Shown here piece by piece: positions 51,810-59,490 of a stretch of 64,000 bases of DNA. Origin of the DNA: JBMOMT01 sp049324835 (GTDB lineage: Bacteria > Chloroflexota > Anaerolineae > CAYNKW01); contig JBMOMT010000046.1 of assembly GCA_049324835.1 (NCBI GenBank), positions 18,690 through 82,689 of the forward strand. Reading direction: 5' to 3'. The notes below the pieces were generated by a model, which saw only the letters and a program-made list of their open reading frames with translations, was not told the DNA's origin and did no database searches. The position numbers and the translations under genes are program-made. Positions within the stretch are counted from its first letter, which is position 1. Each line of letters starts with the position of its first letter.

Positions 51810-52001
51810 GTGAACAGCCGGCCGGGTTGCGCCACAGATAACACCATCGTGCTGCGAGACCCGCAGCGCTCGCCTCTGGGCCGGCCAACAGGCCGTCGCC
51901 GATCCGGGCAGCGCCAACGGCATCCGGGTGAACGGCGTGTATGGCGCTCCGGCGACATTCTTCTGATCGGCAATGACCAACTGGTGTTCAGAGTGAGGTA
52001 A
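51810..52001 (+). pseudogene. frameshifted remnant of an FHA domain
   Basis: The frame from GTG 51810 reads 'NTIVLRDPQRS', breaks into Arg-rich nonsense, then resumes with 'SGDILLIGNDQLVFRVR'. In the middle, another frame (about 51877-51950) reads 'GQQAVADPGSANGIRVNGV'. Together these are the successive FHA signatures (R-D-P..., D-x-G-S-x-N-G-x-x-V-N-G, G-D-x-L-x-I-G...L-V-F). Two frame changes and a shortened centre mean the gene is inactive or truncated. The 5' part of any longer protein is gone. Confidence 0.75.
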
Positions 52002-52007
52002 GCTATC

Positions 52008-52691
52008 GTGTCCGATGTTTTGCCCCCGGGTTGGGTGCGCGCCGATCTGCATTGCCATACGGTTTACTCCCAAGATTCACTCACGCCGCTAGAGGCCGTG
52101 ATCCGGGCCTGCCGGCGCAAAGGTATCGACCGCATCGCCATCACCGGCCACAATACCATCGAGGGCGCGCTGCGCCTGCGTCAGATGGCCCCAGAGTTGG
52201 TGATCGTGGGTGAAGAGATCAAGACGACCCACGGCGAGATACAGGCCTTTTTCATCGAGCAGCGCATCCCGCCAGGGCTAACGCCAGAAGAGACGATCGC
52301 ACGCATCCGAGAGTTGGGCGGCGTGGTGGGTGTGTCGCATCCGTTGGATCCTACGCGCAGCGAGGCGATGGGCGAGGCAAACCTGCGCCGCGTGGCCCAT
52401 CTGCTGGATTGCATCGAGGTGTTCAACGCCCGCACCACCTTTGCCCGGCACAATCGACAGGCCGCCGAGTTTGCCCGGCAGCGTGGTCTGCCCGGCACCG
52501 CCGGTTCCGATGCCCATACTGCCTTTGAGATCGGGCGGGCGTATGTCGAAATGCCCGATTTCGTCGATGCCGCATCTTTTCTGGAGGGGCTGCGGCAAGG
52601 GCGTGTGGTGGGGCGGCCAAGCCTGCCGCTGGTGCATCTCTTTTCGCGCTGGGCTACTTTTCGCAAAAAGCATCTGCAAGACAAAACGTGA
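52008..52691 (+). CDS. PHP-domain metal-dependent phosphoesterase
   Basis: The protein is 227 residues from GTG 52008. PHP motifs: 'RADLHCHTVYSQDSLTP' (H-x-H), 'IAITGHNTIEGA', 'GEEIKTTHGEIQAFFI', 'VGVSHPLDPTRS', 'IEVFNART' and 'TAGSDAHTAFEIG'. These are the metal-binding histidines and acids of the family that includes histidinol phosphatase-like and RNase AM-like enzymes. Length and lack of extra domains point to a small phosphatase or nuclease of unknown substrate. It lies 63 bp before the PrsW-like gene. Confidence 0.87.
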   Translation: MSDVLPPGWVRADLHCHTVYSQDSLTPLEAVIRACRRKGIDRIAITGHNTIEGALRLRQMAPELVIVGEEIKTTHGEIQAFFIEQRIPPGLTPEETIARIRELGGVVGVSHPLDPTRSEAMGEANLRRVAHLLDCIEVFNARTTFARHNRQAAEFARQRGLPGTAGSDAHTAFEIGRAYVEMPDFVDAASFLEGLRQGRVVGRPSLPLVHLFSRWATFRKKHLQDKT

Positions 52692-52754
52692 CGCGAATGG
52701 CCTGTGTTGTTTCGGGGCCGGCGACGGTGGGGCGGCGCGCAACACGGAGCAGCT

Positions 52755-53837
52755 ATGGCAACCGAGATGATCCTTTCAGTGGTGGTCGGAGTGGCAACCA
52801 CTGCCCTGTATATTTCTTTGGTCTGGTGGCTGGATCGTTACGAAAAGGAGCCGTTGAGCCTGGCGGCGGCGGTCTTTTTCTGGGGAGCGATACCAGCCGT
52901 CGTTCTATCGCTGGTTGCCGAGCTGGCGCTCGACGTGCCCCTGTTGATGTTGGGTCAGGGCCTGGCTCACGAGGTGATCAGCAGCAGCCTGATCGCGCCG
53001 GTGGTGGAAGAGGTGGTCAAGGCTATCGCCTTGCTGGGTCTGTTGATGTTTTGGCGGCACGAGTTCGATAACGTGCTCGACGGCATCATCTATGGCGCGC
53101 TGGTGGGCTTTGGTTTTGCGATGGTGGAGAATGTGTTTTATGCCTTTGGCAGCGTGGCTGAGGGCAGTTGGGGTGTGGTGCTGCCCATGCGGACGCTGCT
53201 CTTTGGCCTGAATCACTCCTTTTTCACCTCACTGACCGGCATCGGTCTGGGGTACAGTCGCCTGGCCGGCGAGCGCTGGCAGCGTTGGCTGGCGCCGTGG
53301 CTCGGCCTGGGAGCGGCCATTACCTTTCACGCGGTTCACAACCTGGGCGCGTCGCTGGCGGAACTGACCTGCCTGACGATCGTGGTCAGCCTGGTGGCCG
53401 ACTGGGGCGGGGTGCTGGTGGTGGTGGCCATCGCGCTGTTTGCGGCCAGACACGAGAGCCAGATCATTGCGACTGAACTGCACGCCGAAATCGCGGCCGG
53501 TATTCTTGCGCAGCGTGAATATCAGGTGGTGGGTTCCTATCGTCAGCGCATGATCACTCGCTGGCGCGCCTGGCGCGCTCGAGACCGTCGGGCCTGGCGA
53601 CAGTGGGGGCGGCTGTTTCACCTGCTCACCGAACTGGCCTTCAAGAAACACCAACGTCGACGCCTGGGCCAGGACGAGGGTCACACCGCCATGCTGGTCC
53701 GCCTGCGCCAAGAGATCGTGGCCTTACGACGCGAGATGGGGCTCATCGCGCCCCAGGTTTATTGCGTGCGCTGTGGCAACTCGCTGGCGCACGACGACGC
53801 CTTTTGCCGCCAGTGTGGCCAACCGACAATCACTTGA
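52755..53837 (+). CDS. PrsW-family intramembrane protease with C-terminal zinc ribbon
   Basis: The protein is 360 residues from ATG 52755. About seven helices in the first 240 residues. Family motifs: 'APVVEEVVKAIALLGL' (E-E), 'DGIIYGALVGFGFAMVENVFY', 'NHSFFTSLTGIGLGYS' and 'FHAVHNLGASLAEL', together the presumed metal/catalytic site. A cytoplasmic charged region ends in a zinc ribbon 'CVRCGNSLAHDDAFCRQCG' (two C-x2-C pairs), unusual for PrsW. PrsW cleaves an anti-sigma factor in Bacillus; the substrate here is unknown. Confidence 0.85.
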   Translation: MATEMILSVVVGVATTALYISLVWWLDRYEKEPLSLAAAVFFWGAIPAVVLSLVAELALDVPLLMLGQGLAHEVISSSLIAPVVEEVVKAIALLGLLMFWRHEFDNVLDGIIYGALVGFGFAMVENVFYAFGSVAEGSWGVVLPMRTLLFGLNHSFFTSLTGIGLGYSRLAGERWQRWLAPWLGLGAAITFHAVHNLGASLAELTCLTIVVSLVADWGGVLVVVAIALFAARHESQIIATELHAEIAAGILAQREYQVVGSYRQRMITRWRAWRARDRRAWRQWGRLFHLLTELAFKKHQRRRLGQDEGHTAMLVRLRQEIVALRREMGLIAPQVYCVRCGNSLAHDDAFCRQCGQPTIT

Positions 53838-53862
53838 CTTTTCTGATACCCTCTTGTAGAAT
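53834..53862 (+). promoter_or_regulatory. sigma70-type promoter of hppA
   Basis: TTGACT (53834-53839), 17-bp spacer, TAGAAT (53857-53862). The stop codon TGA of the previous gene lies in the -35 box. Confidence 0.75.
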
Positions 53863-53866
53863 ATCG

Positions 53867-53987
53867 CCACTCAAAACCAGGAGGGTTCGATGAGGCAGGC
53901 CGAGCGCCTTCCCCAGGCGCTCCATGTGGCATAGAGTGGGGCCTCTACCCACGATGATTTGTGATCATGGTAGAGGTTTTTTTGTTT
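53867..53987 (+). promoter_or_regulatory. structured 5' leader of hppA with intrinsic terminator (candidate riboswitch or attenuator)
   Basis: Outer pairing CCACTC (53867-53872) with GAGTGG (53934-53939) encloses a perfect 8-bp hairpin GAGCGCCT/AGGCGCTC (53902-53909, 53915-53922). Inside are AGGAGGG and a 14-codon ORF (53890-53934). Directly after comes a terminator: CCTCTACC (53942-53949) with GGTAGAGG (53969-53976), inner ATGAT/ATCAT, then TTTTTTTG. GTGGG (53936-53940) could instead pair with CCCAC (53948-53952), competing with both structures, as expected for a switch. The expected transcription start is about 53869, so the outer stem may lack one or two bases. Confidence 0.6.
53890..53934 (+). 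CDS. possible 14-residue leader peptide
   Basis: ATG 53890 with AGGAGGG (53879-53885) upstream encodes M-R-Q-A-E-R-L-P-Q-A-L-H-V-A and stops at TAG. It lies just before the hppA leader terminator. No run of a single regulatory codon is seen, so amino-acid attenuation is not obvious. Confidence 0.35.
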   Translation: MRQAERLPQALHVA

Positions 53988-54022
53988 TGGGGTGATCTCG
54001 TTTTTTCGAGGAGGGAGATGAC

Positions 54023-56413
54023 ATGGAAGGGCTTCAAGGGGCAACATCGTTCGAACAGGCAGGATTGTATGCCGTTCTTGCGACGGCAGTGGCAGCGCTG
54101 CTCTACGCCTGGTGGCTGGCGCGTGAGGTGTTGCGCCAGGACCCCGGCACAGAAAAGATGCAAGACATTTCCAATGCTATCCGGCAAGGATCGGTGGCCT
54201 ATTTGAACAAACAGATGGAAGTGGTCATCCCCTTGTCTTTTGTTCTGGCGGTTGCTTTGTTCCTCACAGCCCATCTGGCCGACGCGCCGTGGAGCATCTC
54301 GATAGGTCGTGGTGCAGCTTTGTTGTTGGGCGCCAGTTGTTCACTGGCCATCGGCCAGATCGGGCTGCGTTACATCGGCACACGTGGCAACGTGCGGGTG
54401 GCCAACCAGGCTCGCCAGGGCTCGTTTCAGGGCGCGCTGCGTGTGGCCTATCGCTCCGGCACGATCGCCGGTATGCTGGCCGATGGGTTGGGCCTGCTGG
54501 GCGGCACAACCATCTTTTTGCTTTATGGCAAACACGCGCCAGAGGTGCTGCTGGGCTTTGGTTTTGGAGGCACGTTGCTGGCCATGTTCATGCGTGTGGG
54601 CGGTGGCATCTATACCAAAGCCGCCGACGTGGGCGCCGACCTGGTGGGTAAGGTGGAGGCCGGCGTGCCGGAAGACGACCCGCGCAACGCCGCTGTCATT
54701 GCCGATCTGGTGGGCGACAACGTGGGCGACTTTAGTGGCATGGCCGAGGACGTTTTTGAGTCTTACGAGGTGACGATTGTCTCGGCCATGATCTTGGGCC
54801 TGGCGGTCATGCAGATCGACCCCACCCAGAGCCTCAAGTGGATCGTGTTTCCGCTGCTGGTGCGGGCTATTGGCGTGTTCAGCAGCATCATCGGCACCTA
54901 TGCCGTTTCCTGGTGGCCGACCAAAGGTGATGCCTTTCGCGCCATGGACCTGTCCTACGATCTATCGTCTATCATTTCCACAACGTCTTTCTTTTTCCTG
55001 GCCTGGTTCTACGCCAATGACCTGCGCCTGTTTGCCGCCACTGCTGCCGGCATCTTGTTGGCGGTGGGGTTCAACAAATACACCGCGGCCTTTACCCAGG
55101 CCGGCACCGCCGCCGTGAATAAATTGGTGCGTTCGGCCCGGACAGGTCCGGCCACGATCATCATGGCGGGCCTGGGAGTAGGTTACGAGAGCACCGTTTG
55201 GGCCATCCTGATCATCGTGCTGAACATCATGCTGTCCATCGCCATCTACATGGTCACCACTCCCGCTGCTCTCAAGCCCTACCTGATCGGCGGAGCGGCG
55301 GTGCTGGGTGTGGGCGTAGGCGTGTATCTGGCCAAAAAGACGGCCAAGATCGAAAACGGCATTTTTGGCGCGGCAGGGATTATCGTTCTGGGGTTGATCT
55401 TTAGCAGCTTTCAGCACGCGCCGCAGGGCCACGAGTTTATTCTTATCATGTACTCGGTGGCGTTGGCCGGCATCGGCATGCTCTCTCACACCGGCAACAA
55501 TCTGGCCATGGATGCTTTTGGTCCCATCGCCGATAACGCTCAGGGCATCGCCGAGATGACCAAGGAGGATTTTGCCAGCCCAGAGGGGCAGGCGACCCTG
55601 GCCGATCTGGACAGCGTGGGCAACACCACCAAGGCCATCACCAAGGGCATTGCCATCGCTTCGGCGGTTATCGCCGCGGTGAGCCTGTTTGCCTCTTATA
55701 TCGAGGTGACCGGCCTGGAAATCGAGGGGCTGAACATCGCCGACCCGCTGGTCTTTATCGGCATTCTGATCGGTGGGGCTTTGCCTTTTCTGTTCAGTTC
55801 GGTGTTGCTCAACGCCGTCGAGCGGGCTGCCGCGTTGATCATCGAACAAGTGCGCAAGCAATTCCGCCGCCCCGGTGTGTTAGAAGGCACGGTCAAGCCC
55901 GATTACGGGCTGGTGGTTCGTATTTGCACCGATGCCGCCCAGCGAGAGCTGGTCGTCGTGGCGATGTTGGGCATCCTGGTGCCTATCATCGTGGGTTTTT
56001 TGATCGGGCAAAAGGCGCTGGGTGGTTTCCTGGCCGGCATCATCGTCACCGGCCAACTGCTGGCCGTCTTTATGGCCAATGCGGGTGGAGCCTGGGATAA
56101 CGCCAAGAAACAGGTCGAAGCCGAGCCAAGCGACCCCGAACGTAACCTGGGCAAAGGCTCTGAACGTCACAAGGCCACCGTCATTGGTGATACGGTGGGG
56201 GATCCACTCAAAGATACCGCCGGGCCCTCGTTGAACCCCATGATCAAAGTGGTCAACCTGGTATCGTTGCTCATTGCCCCGTTGATGCTCACCGTGAGTC
56301 AGGAAGGCGGCGCGTTGCGCACCATTACGATCGTCGTCGCCGTGCTGTGCCTTGTCGCCGTGGCATGGGGCGTCCTCTTTAGCAAGCGGGAGACCAAACC
56401 ACTGGCTGAATAG
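54023..56413 (+). CDS. hppA: membrane-bound H+-translocating pyrophosphatase, K+-independent type
   Basis: The protein is 796 residues from ATG 54023 with GAGGAGGGAG upstream. About 16 helices. Signature motifs are all present: 'ADVGADLVGKVEAGVPEDDP', 'VIADLVGDNVGDFSG', 'GDTVGDPLKDTAGPSLNPM' and 'ANAGGAWDNAKKQVE'. At the position that separates subclasses the sequence reads G-N-T-T-K-A, the lysine of K+-independent H+-pumping enzymes (alanine in K+-dependent ones). It couples PPi hydrolysis to proton export. Slightly longer than typical bacterial homologues. Regulated probably through its leader. Confidence 0.97.
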   Translation: MEGLQGATSFEQAGLYAVLATAVAALLYAWWLAREVLRQDPGTEKMQDISNAIRQGSVAYLNKQMEVVIPLSFVLAVALFLTAHLADAPWSISIGRGAALLLGASCSLAIGQIGLRYIGTRGNVRVANQARQGSFQGALRVAYRSGTIAGMLADGLGLLGGTTIFLLYGKHAPEVLLGFGFGGTLLAMFMRVGGGIYTKAADVGADLVGKVEAGVPEDDPRNAAVIADLVGDNVGDFSGMAEDVFESYEVTIVSAMILGLAVMQIDPTQSLKWIVFPLLVRAIGVFSSIIGTYAVSWWPTKGDAFRAMDLSYDLSSIISTTSFFFLAWFYANDLRLFAATAAGILLAVGFNKYTAAFTQAGTAAVNKLVRSARTGPATIIMAGLGVGYESTVWAILIIVLNIMLSIAIYMVTTPAALKPYLIGGAAVLGVGVGVYLAKKTAKIENGIFGAAGIIVLGLIFSSFQHAPQGHEFILIMYSVALAGIGMLSHTGNNLAMDAFGPIADNAQGIAEMTKEDFASPEGQATLADLDSVGNTTKAITKGIAIASAVIAAVSLFASYIEVTGLEIEGLNIADPLVFIGILIGGALPFLFSSVLLNAVERAAALIIEQVRKQFRRPGVLEGTVKPDYGLVVRICTDAAQRELVVVAMLGILVPIIVGFLIGQKALGGFLAGIIVTGQLLAVFMANAGGAWDNAKKQVEAEPSDPERNLGKGSERHKATVIGDTVGDPLKDTAGPSLNPMIKVVNLVSLLIAPLMLTVSQEGGALRTITIVVAVLCLVAVAWGVLFSKRETKPLAE

Positions 56414-56428
56414 CCGGGCATGCCGATC

Positions 56429-56459
56429 AGCAGCCTGAGGTCAAGCGCCTCAGGCTGCT
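56429..56459 (+). terminator. strong hairpin after hppA
   Basis: AGCAGCCTGAGG (56429-56440) and CCTCAGGCTGCT (56448-56459) form a perfect 12-bp stem with a 7-nt loop. Only GGTTT follows, so the T-run is poor, but position right after the stop codon supports a terminator role. Confidence 0.65.
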
Positions 56460-56482
56460 GGTTTCCCCGTTTGGCCTGGCCT

Positions 56483-56511
56483 TTGCTCCGCCCCTATTCG
56501 TGTGGTATACT
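56483..56511 (+). promoter_or_regulatory. sigma70-type promoter of the cupin gene
   Basis: TTGCTC (56483-56488), 17-bp spacer, TATACT (56506-56511), 27 bp before ATG 56539. Confidence 0.6.
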
Positions 56512-56538
56512 ATCCCCACCCCAAGGAAAGCGCGCCCG

Positions 56539-56859
56539 ATGATACTGGTTCGCAATGATGATACCAAACCTGCCAAAGGATGGTATACCGAACTGCTTGG
56601 CCTGCCGCTGCCGGCCATCGGTTTTGCCAATCAGGGCATCGACGAGCCTCACCATCACCGCGAATTGTACGAGGTCTATCTCGTTGCCCGCGGTCGCAGC
56701 ACCATGATGGTGAATGGTGAGCCAATCGTGCTGGCTGCCGGAGACGTCATCGTCGTTGAGCCAGGCGAGGTGCACACCTTTGTTGGACACACCCCGGATT
56801 ATTTGCACTTTGTGCTGCACTGTCCACCGATCCAGGGTGACAAGGTAATAGTGACATGA
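56539..56859 (+). CDS. small cupin-fold protein
   Basis: The protein is 106 residues from ATG 56539 (AAGGAAAG upstream; an earlier in-frame start would overlap the -10 box). Single cupin barrel with metal ligands in 'EPHHHRELYEVYLVARG' and 'VEPGEVHTFVG'. No catalytic signature beyond the metal site; such proteins may be isomerases, binding proteins or enzymes. It overlaps the next membrane protein by ATGA (56856-56859). Confidence 0.8.
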   Translation: MILVRNDDTKPAKGWYTELLGLPLPAIGFANQGIDEPHHHRELYEVYLVARGRSTMMVNGEPIVLAAGDVIVVEPGEVHTFVGHTPDYLHFVLHCPPIQGDKVIVT

Positions 56860-57527
56860 AGAACGGTCGGCGTTTGAACCCGAAACCGCCAGGACGGTCC
56901 TGGCAGGTGGTTGCTTTTTTTGCTCTGGTGGCCGTCGTTGGTTTGCTGGTGTGGTTTTCTCCGGCAGAGCAGACGCTGGGCAACGTCGTCAAACTGATCT
57001 ACCTCCACGGGGCGTTGGCTCGCACCGGACTGGTGGCCTTTGGGGTCGCCGCTTTGTTTGGGCTGGCTGCCCTGATCGTCAACAGACTCTCTCTGTTGGC
57101 CTGGTGCGAGGCGGCAGGCAAGACCGCCGCCGTCATCTGGGTCGTTTATGCCCTTTCCAGCATGATCTCCACCTACATGGCCTGGGGAGTGCTGGTGGCC
57201 TGGAACGAACCACGCGTTGTGGCCAGCATCCAGGTGTTGGCAGTGGCGCTGCTGCTGACCAGCGTGAACCGTTTCGTGGATCAGCCGCGCTTTACGGCGG
57301 CGACCAACCTGGTGATGGGGGGGCTGGCCTGGTGGCTCACTCAACGCGCGGCCGTGGTTCGCCACCCGCTCAATCCCATCGGCGAATCGGATTCGACGGC
57401 CATCAAAGGCTTTTACCTCGCCCTGCTGCTGGCCTGTCTGCTGTTGGCCGCCGACGTGGCCTATTGGTTCCGGCAACGGTCAAATTTCACCACACAGGAC
57501 GCAAAAGACGCCAAGGGCAAAACGTAG
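56856..57527 (+). CDS. CcmC-like integral membrane protein
   Basis: The protein is 223 residues from ATG 56856. Six hydrophobic helices. The layout recalls CcmC/CcsA-type cytochrome c assembly proteins: 'VKLIYLHGALARTGL' near the first helix, 'WCEAAGKTAAVIWVVY', 'AWGVLVAWNEPRV' in the place of the tryptophan-rich heme-handling loop, and 'VVRHPLNPI' near the end. The usual W-W-D and second conserved histidine are not clear, so it is a divergent or repurposed relative. The coupling to a cupin gene is not a known cytochrome-c arrangement. The last residues are a hydrophilic tail. Confidence 0.6.
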   Translation: MKNGRRLNPKPPGRSWQVVAFFALVAVVGLLVWFSPAEQTLGNVVKLIYLHGALARTGLVAFGVAALFGLAALIVNRLSLLAWCEAAGKTAAVIWVVYALSSMISTYMAWGVLVAWNEPRVVASIQVLAVALLLTSVNRFVDQPRFTAATNLVMGGLAWWLTQRAAVVRHPLNPIGESDSTAIKGFYLALLLACLLLAADVAYWFRQRSNFTTQDAKDAKGKT

Positions 57528-57560
57528 TGGTTCCTCGGCGTTCTTTGAGTCCTTCGAGCT

Positions 57561-57725
57561 TTCACTACCGGACACTTTTGCATAGCGCGTCATTCTGAGG
57601 AGCAGAGCGACGAAGAATCTCACTTAACTTCAGAGATCGCCTGGGCAGAAGCGAGATTCTTCGCTCCCTTTGGTCGCTCAGAATGACAGAATTCGGCAGA
57701 GTTGAAAAAAGTGTCCGGTAGCAAA
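57561..57725. mobile_element. miniature inverted-repeat element with 9-bp target duplication
   Basis: Ends TTCACTACCGGACACTTTT (57561-57579) and its near-perfect reverse complement (57707-57725) enclose 165 bp. Direct repeats CTTCGAGCT flank it exactly (57552-57560 and 57726-57734). Inside is a second inverted repeat starting GTCATTCTGAG (57589-57599) and ending CTCAGAATGAC (57677-57687), with GAAGAATCTC/GAGATTCTTC next to the centre. The inner motif resembles a dispersed repeat that I recall from many uncultured bacteria. No transposase. It separates the CcmC-like gene from the next gene. Confidence 0.85.
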
Positions 57726-57776
57726 CTTCGAGCTAGAACTTTTTGGTTCCGGCTTGTCTGGGTTAGGAGTTGAGAG

Positions 57777-59462
57777 ATGAAGATCGTAAGCGTCGAGGAG
57801 ATGCGCCGCATCGAGCAGGCCGCCGACGCTGGCGGCCTGTCTTACAGAACGATGATGGAAAACGCCGGGCGCGCCGTGGCCCAGGCCATTGGCGAGCGGC
57901 GGGTATTGGATGGCAGCCGTGTGTTGGTGCTGGTGGGGCCAGGCAACAACGGCGGCGACGGGCTGGTGGCGGCCCATTACCTGCACCAGATGGGCGCCAG
58001 CGTGACCTGTTACATCTGGACGCGCAAGGTCAACGGTGACGCCAACTTTGAGCGCGTGGCAGCCGATGGTTTATCGCTGCTGTGGATGAAAGACGACGCC
58101 GATCTGGCCAGGCTGCGCGGCCAGGTGCGTGAGGCCGAGGTGATCGTCGATGCCCTGCTGGGCACCGGCGCATCGCGCCCCATCGAGGGCGCGCTCAAGG
58201 TGCTGTTGGATACGACCAGAGGGGTTTTGGCCGACAGGGTGCGCGCTCACCGTCCGGCCCTGGTTCCGACCAGCCGGCCCGCCGGGCCTGTGGCCCTGCC
58301 GCTCGTCGTGGCGGTGGATCTGCCCTCCGGTCTGAATGCCGATACCGGCGGGCTCGACCCGGCGACCCTGCCTGCCGGGCTGACGGTGACGTTCGCCTGC
58401 CCCAAACGGGGTCAGTTGCTCTTTCCCGGGGCCGGGTCGGTGGGTGAATTGCTCCTGGCCGACATCGGTGTGCCACCCGAGCTGACTGCTGAGGGTGATC
58501 TGGCGCTCATCACCGCTCAAAAAGTGGCTGCGTTGTTGCCGGATCGACCGCCTGATGCTCACAAAGGCACTTTTGGCAAAGCCATGATCGTCGCCGGTTC
58601 GATCCATTACACCGGCGCGGCAGCGCTGGCCGCCGTCGCTGCGGCGCGGGTGGGGGTTGGATTGGTGACGCTGGCCCCGCCGCGAGCGCTGCACACCGCG
58701 CTGGCCGCCGCCGTCGCCGAGCCTACCTATTTGCTGCTGCCCCACGATATGGGTGTGCTGGCTCCCGGTGGCGCCAAGATACTGGCCGAGAGGATGCCGG
58801 ACTACCAGGCCTTACTCATCGGGCCGGGCCTGACCACCGAAAAGCCGACGGTCGAATTTGTGGAAGAGTTTTTCGGTCAGGTGGGTGATGACCGCCGAAA
58901 ATTGCGTCGCAGCATGGGTTTTTTGGCCCCGGTGCGCGACGAGGCCGACGAGGCAGAGAAGGCTCTGGCTCTGCCGCCGCTGGTGATCGACGCCGACGCG
59001 CTGAACATTCTCTCTGGCTTTGAAACGTGGTGGCAGAGGCTACCGCCGGGCAGCATCCTCAGCCCGCATCCCGGTGAAATGGCCCGGCTCATGGGCGAGG
59101 ACGGCGATCGTGATACCATCCAGGCCGATCGATGGGCCACCGCCCGGCGCATGGCCGCAAAGTGGGGCCAGGTGGTGGCGCTCAAAGGGGCCTTTACCGT
59201 GGTCGCCGCGCCCGATGGCCGGACGATGGTGAGTCCTTTTGCCAACCCTGGTCTCAGCTCTGGCGGCACCGGCGACGTTCTGGCCGGGGCCATCGTGGGG
59301 CTGCTGGCGCAGGGGTTGGCCCCGTTCGACGCTGCCGTGGCGGGCGTTTACCTGCATGGCCTGGCCGCCGAGCTCGTCCGGGCAGACCTGGGCGACGCGG
59401 GCGTTCTCGCCTCCGATCTGCTGCCTGCCCTGCCGGAGGCCATCGGCCTGCTCAAGCAGTGA
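57777..59462 (+). CDS. nnr: bifunctional NAD(P)H-hydrate epimerase / ADP-dependent dehydratase
   Basis: The protein is 561 residues from ATG 57777. N-terminal YjeF_N epimerase (1-225): 'MENAGRAVAQAI', 'GPGNNGGDGLVAAHYL', 'DALLGTG', 'VDLPSGLNADTG'. C-terminal kinase-fold dehydratase (about 240-560): 'HKGTFGKAMIVAGS', 'LLIGPGL', 'DADALNIL', 'LSPHPGEMARL', 'LKGAFTVVA', 'SGGTGDVLAG'. It repairs damaged NADHX and NADPHX. An extra acidic loop of about 30 residues (near 370-400, 'DDRRKLRRSMG' to 'EADEAEKAL') is not in standard homologues. It converges with the minus-strand cluster at 59490. Confidence 0.95.
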   Translation: MKIVSVEEMRRIEQAADAGGLSYRTMMENAGRAVAQAIGERRVLDGSRVLVLVGPGNNGGDGLVAAHYLHQMGASVTCYIWTRKVNGDANFERVAADGLSLLWMKDDADLARLRGQVREAEVIVDALLGTGASRPIEGALKVLLDTTRGVLADRVRAHRPALVPTSRPAGPVALPLVVAVDLPSGLNADTGGLDPATLPAGLTVTFACPKRGQLLFPGAGSVGELLLADIGVPPELTAEGDLALITAQKVAALLPDRPPDAHKGTFGKAMIVAGSIHYTGAAALAAVAAARVGVGLVTLAPPRALHTALAAAVAEPTYLLLPHDMGVLAPGGAKILAERMPDYQALLIGPGLTTEKPTVEFVEEFFGQVGDDRRKLRRSMGFLAPVRDEADEAEKALALPPLVIDADALNILSGFETWWQRLPPGSILSPHPGEMARLMGEDGDRDTIQADRWATARRMAAKWGQVVALKGAFTVVAAPDGRTMVSPFANPGLSSGGTGDVLAGAIVGLLAQGLAPFDAAVAGVYLHGLAAELVRADLGDAGVLASDLLPALPEAIGLLKQ

Positions 59463-59490
59463 CCGGATGCGACGCAGCTTGCGTTGCGCC
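59463..59490. repeat. diverged copy of the GTGCG-CGCAC palindrome between convergent genes
   Basis: The short gap contains TGCGACGCA-GCT-TGCGTTGCG, an imperfect hairpin like the repeats at 731, 811 and 17751. It fills the space between two convergent stop codons. Confidence 0.4.

Noticed and set aside
53867..53987. hppA leader as a fluoride riboswitch
   Set aside because: Fluoride riboswitches do precede some pyrophosphatase genes, but the conserved GGNGATGG...CGCC core is not present in either orientation.
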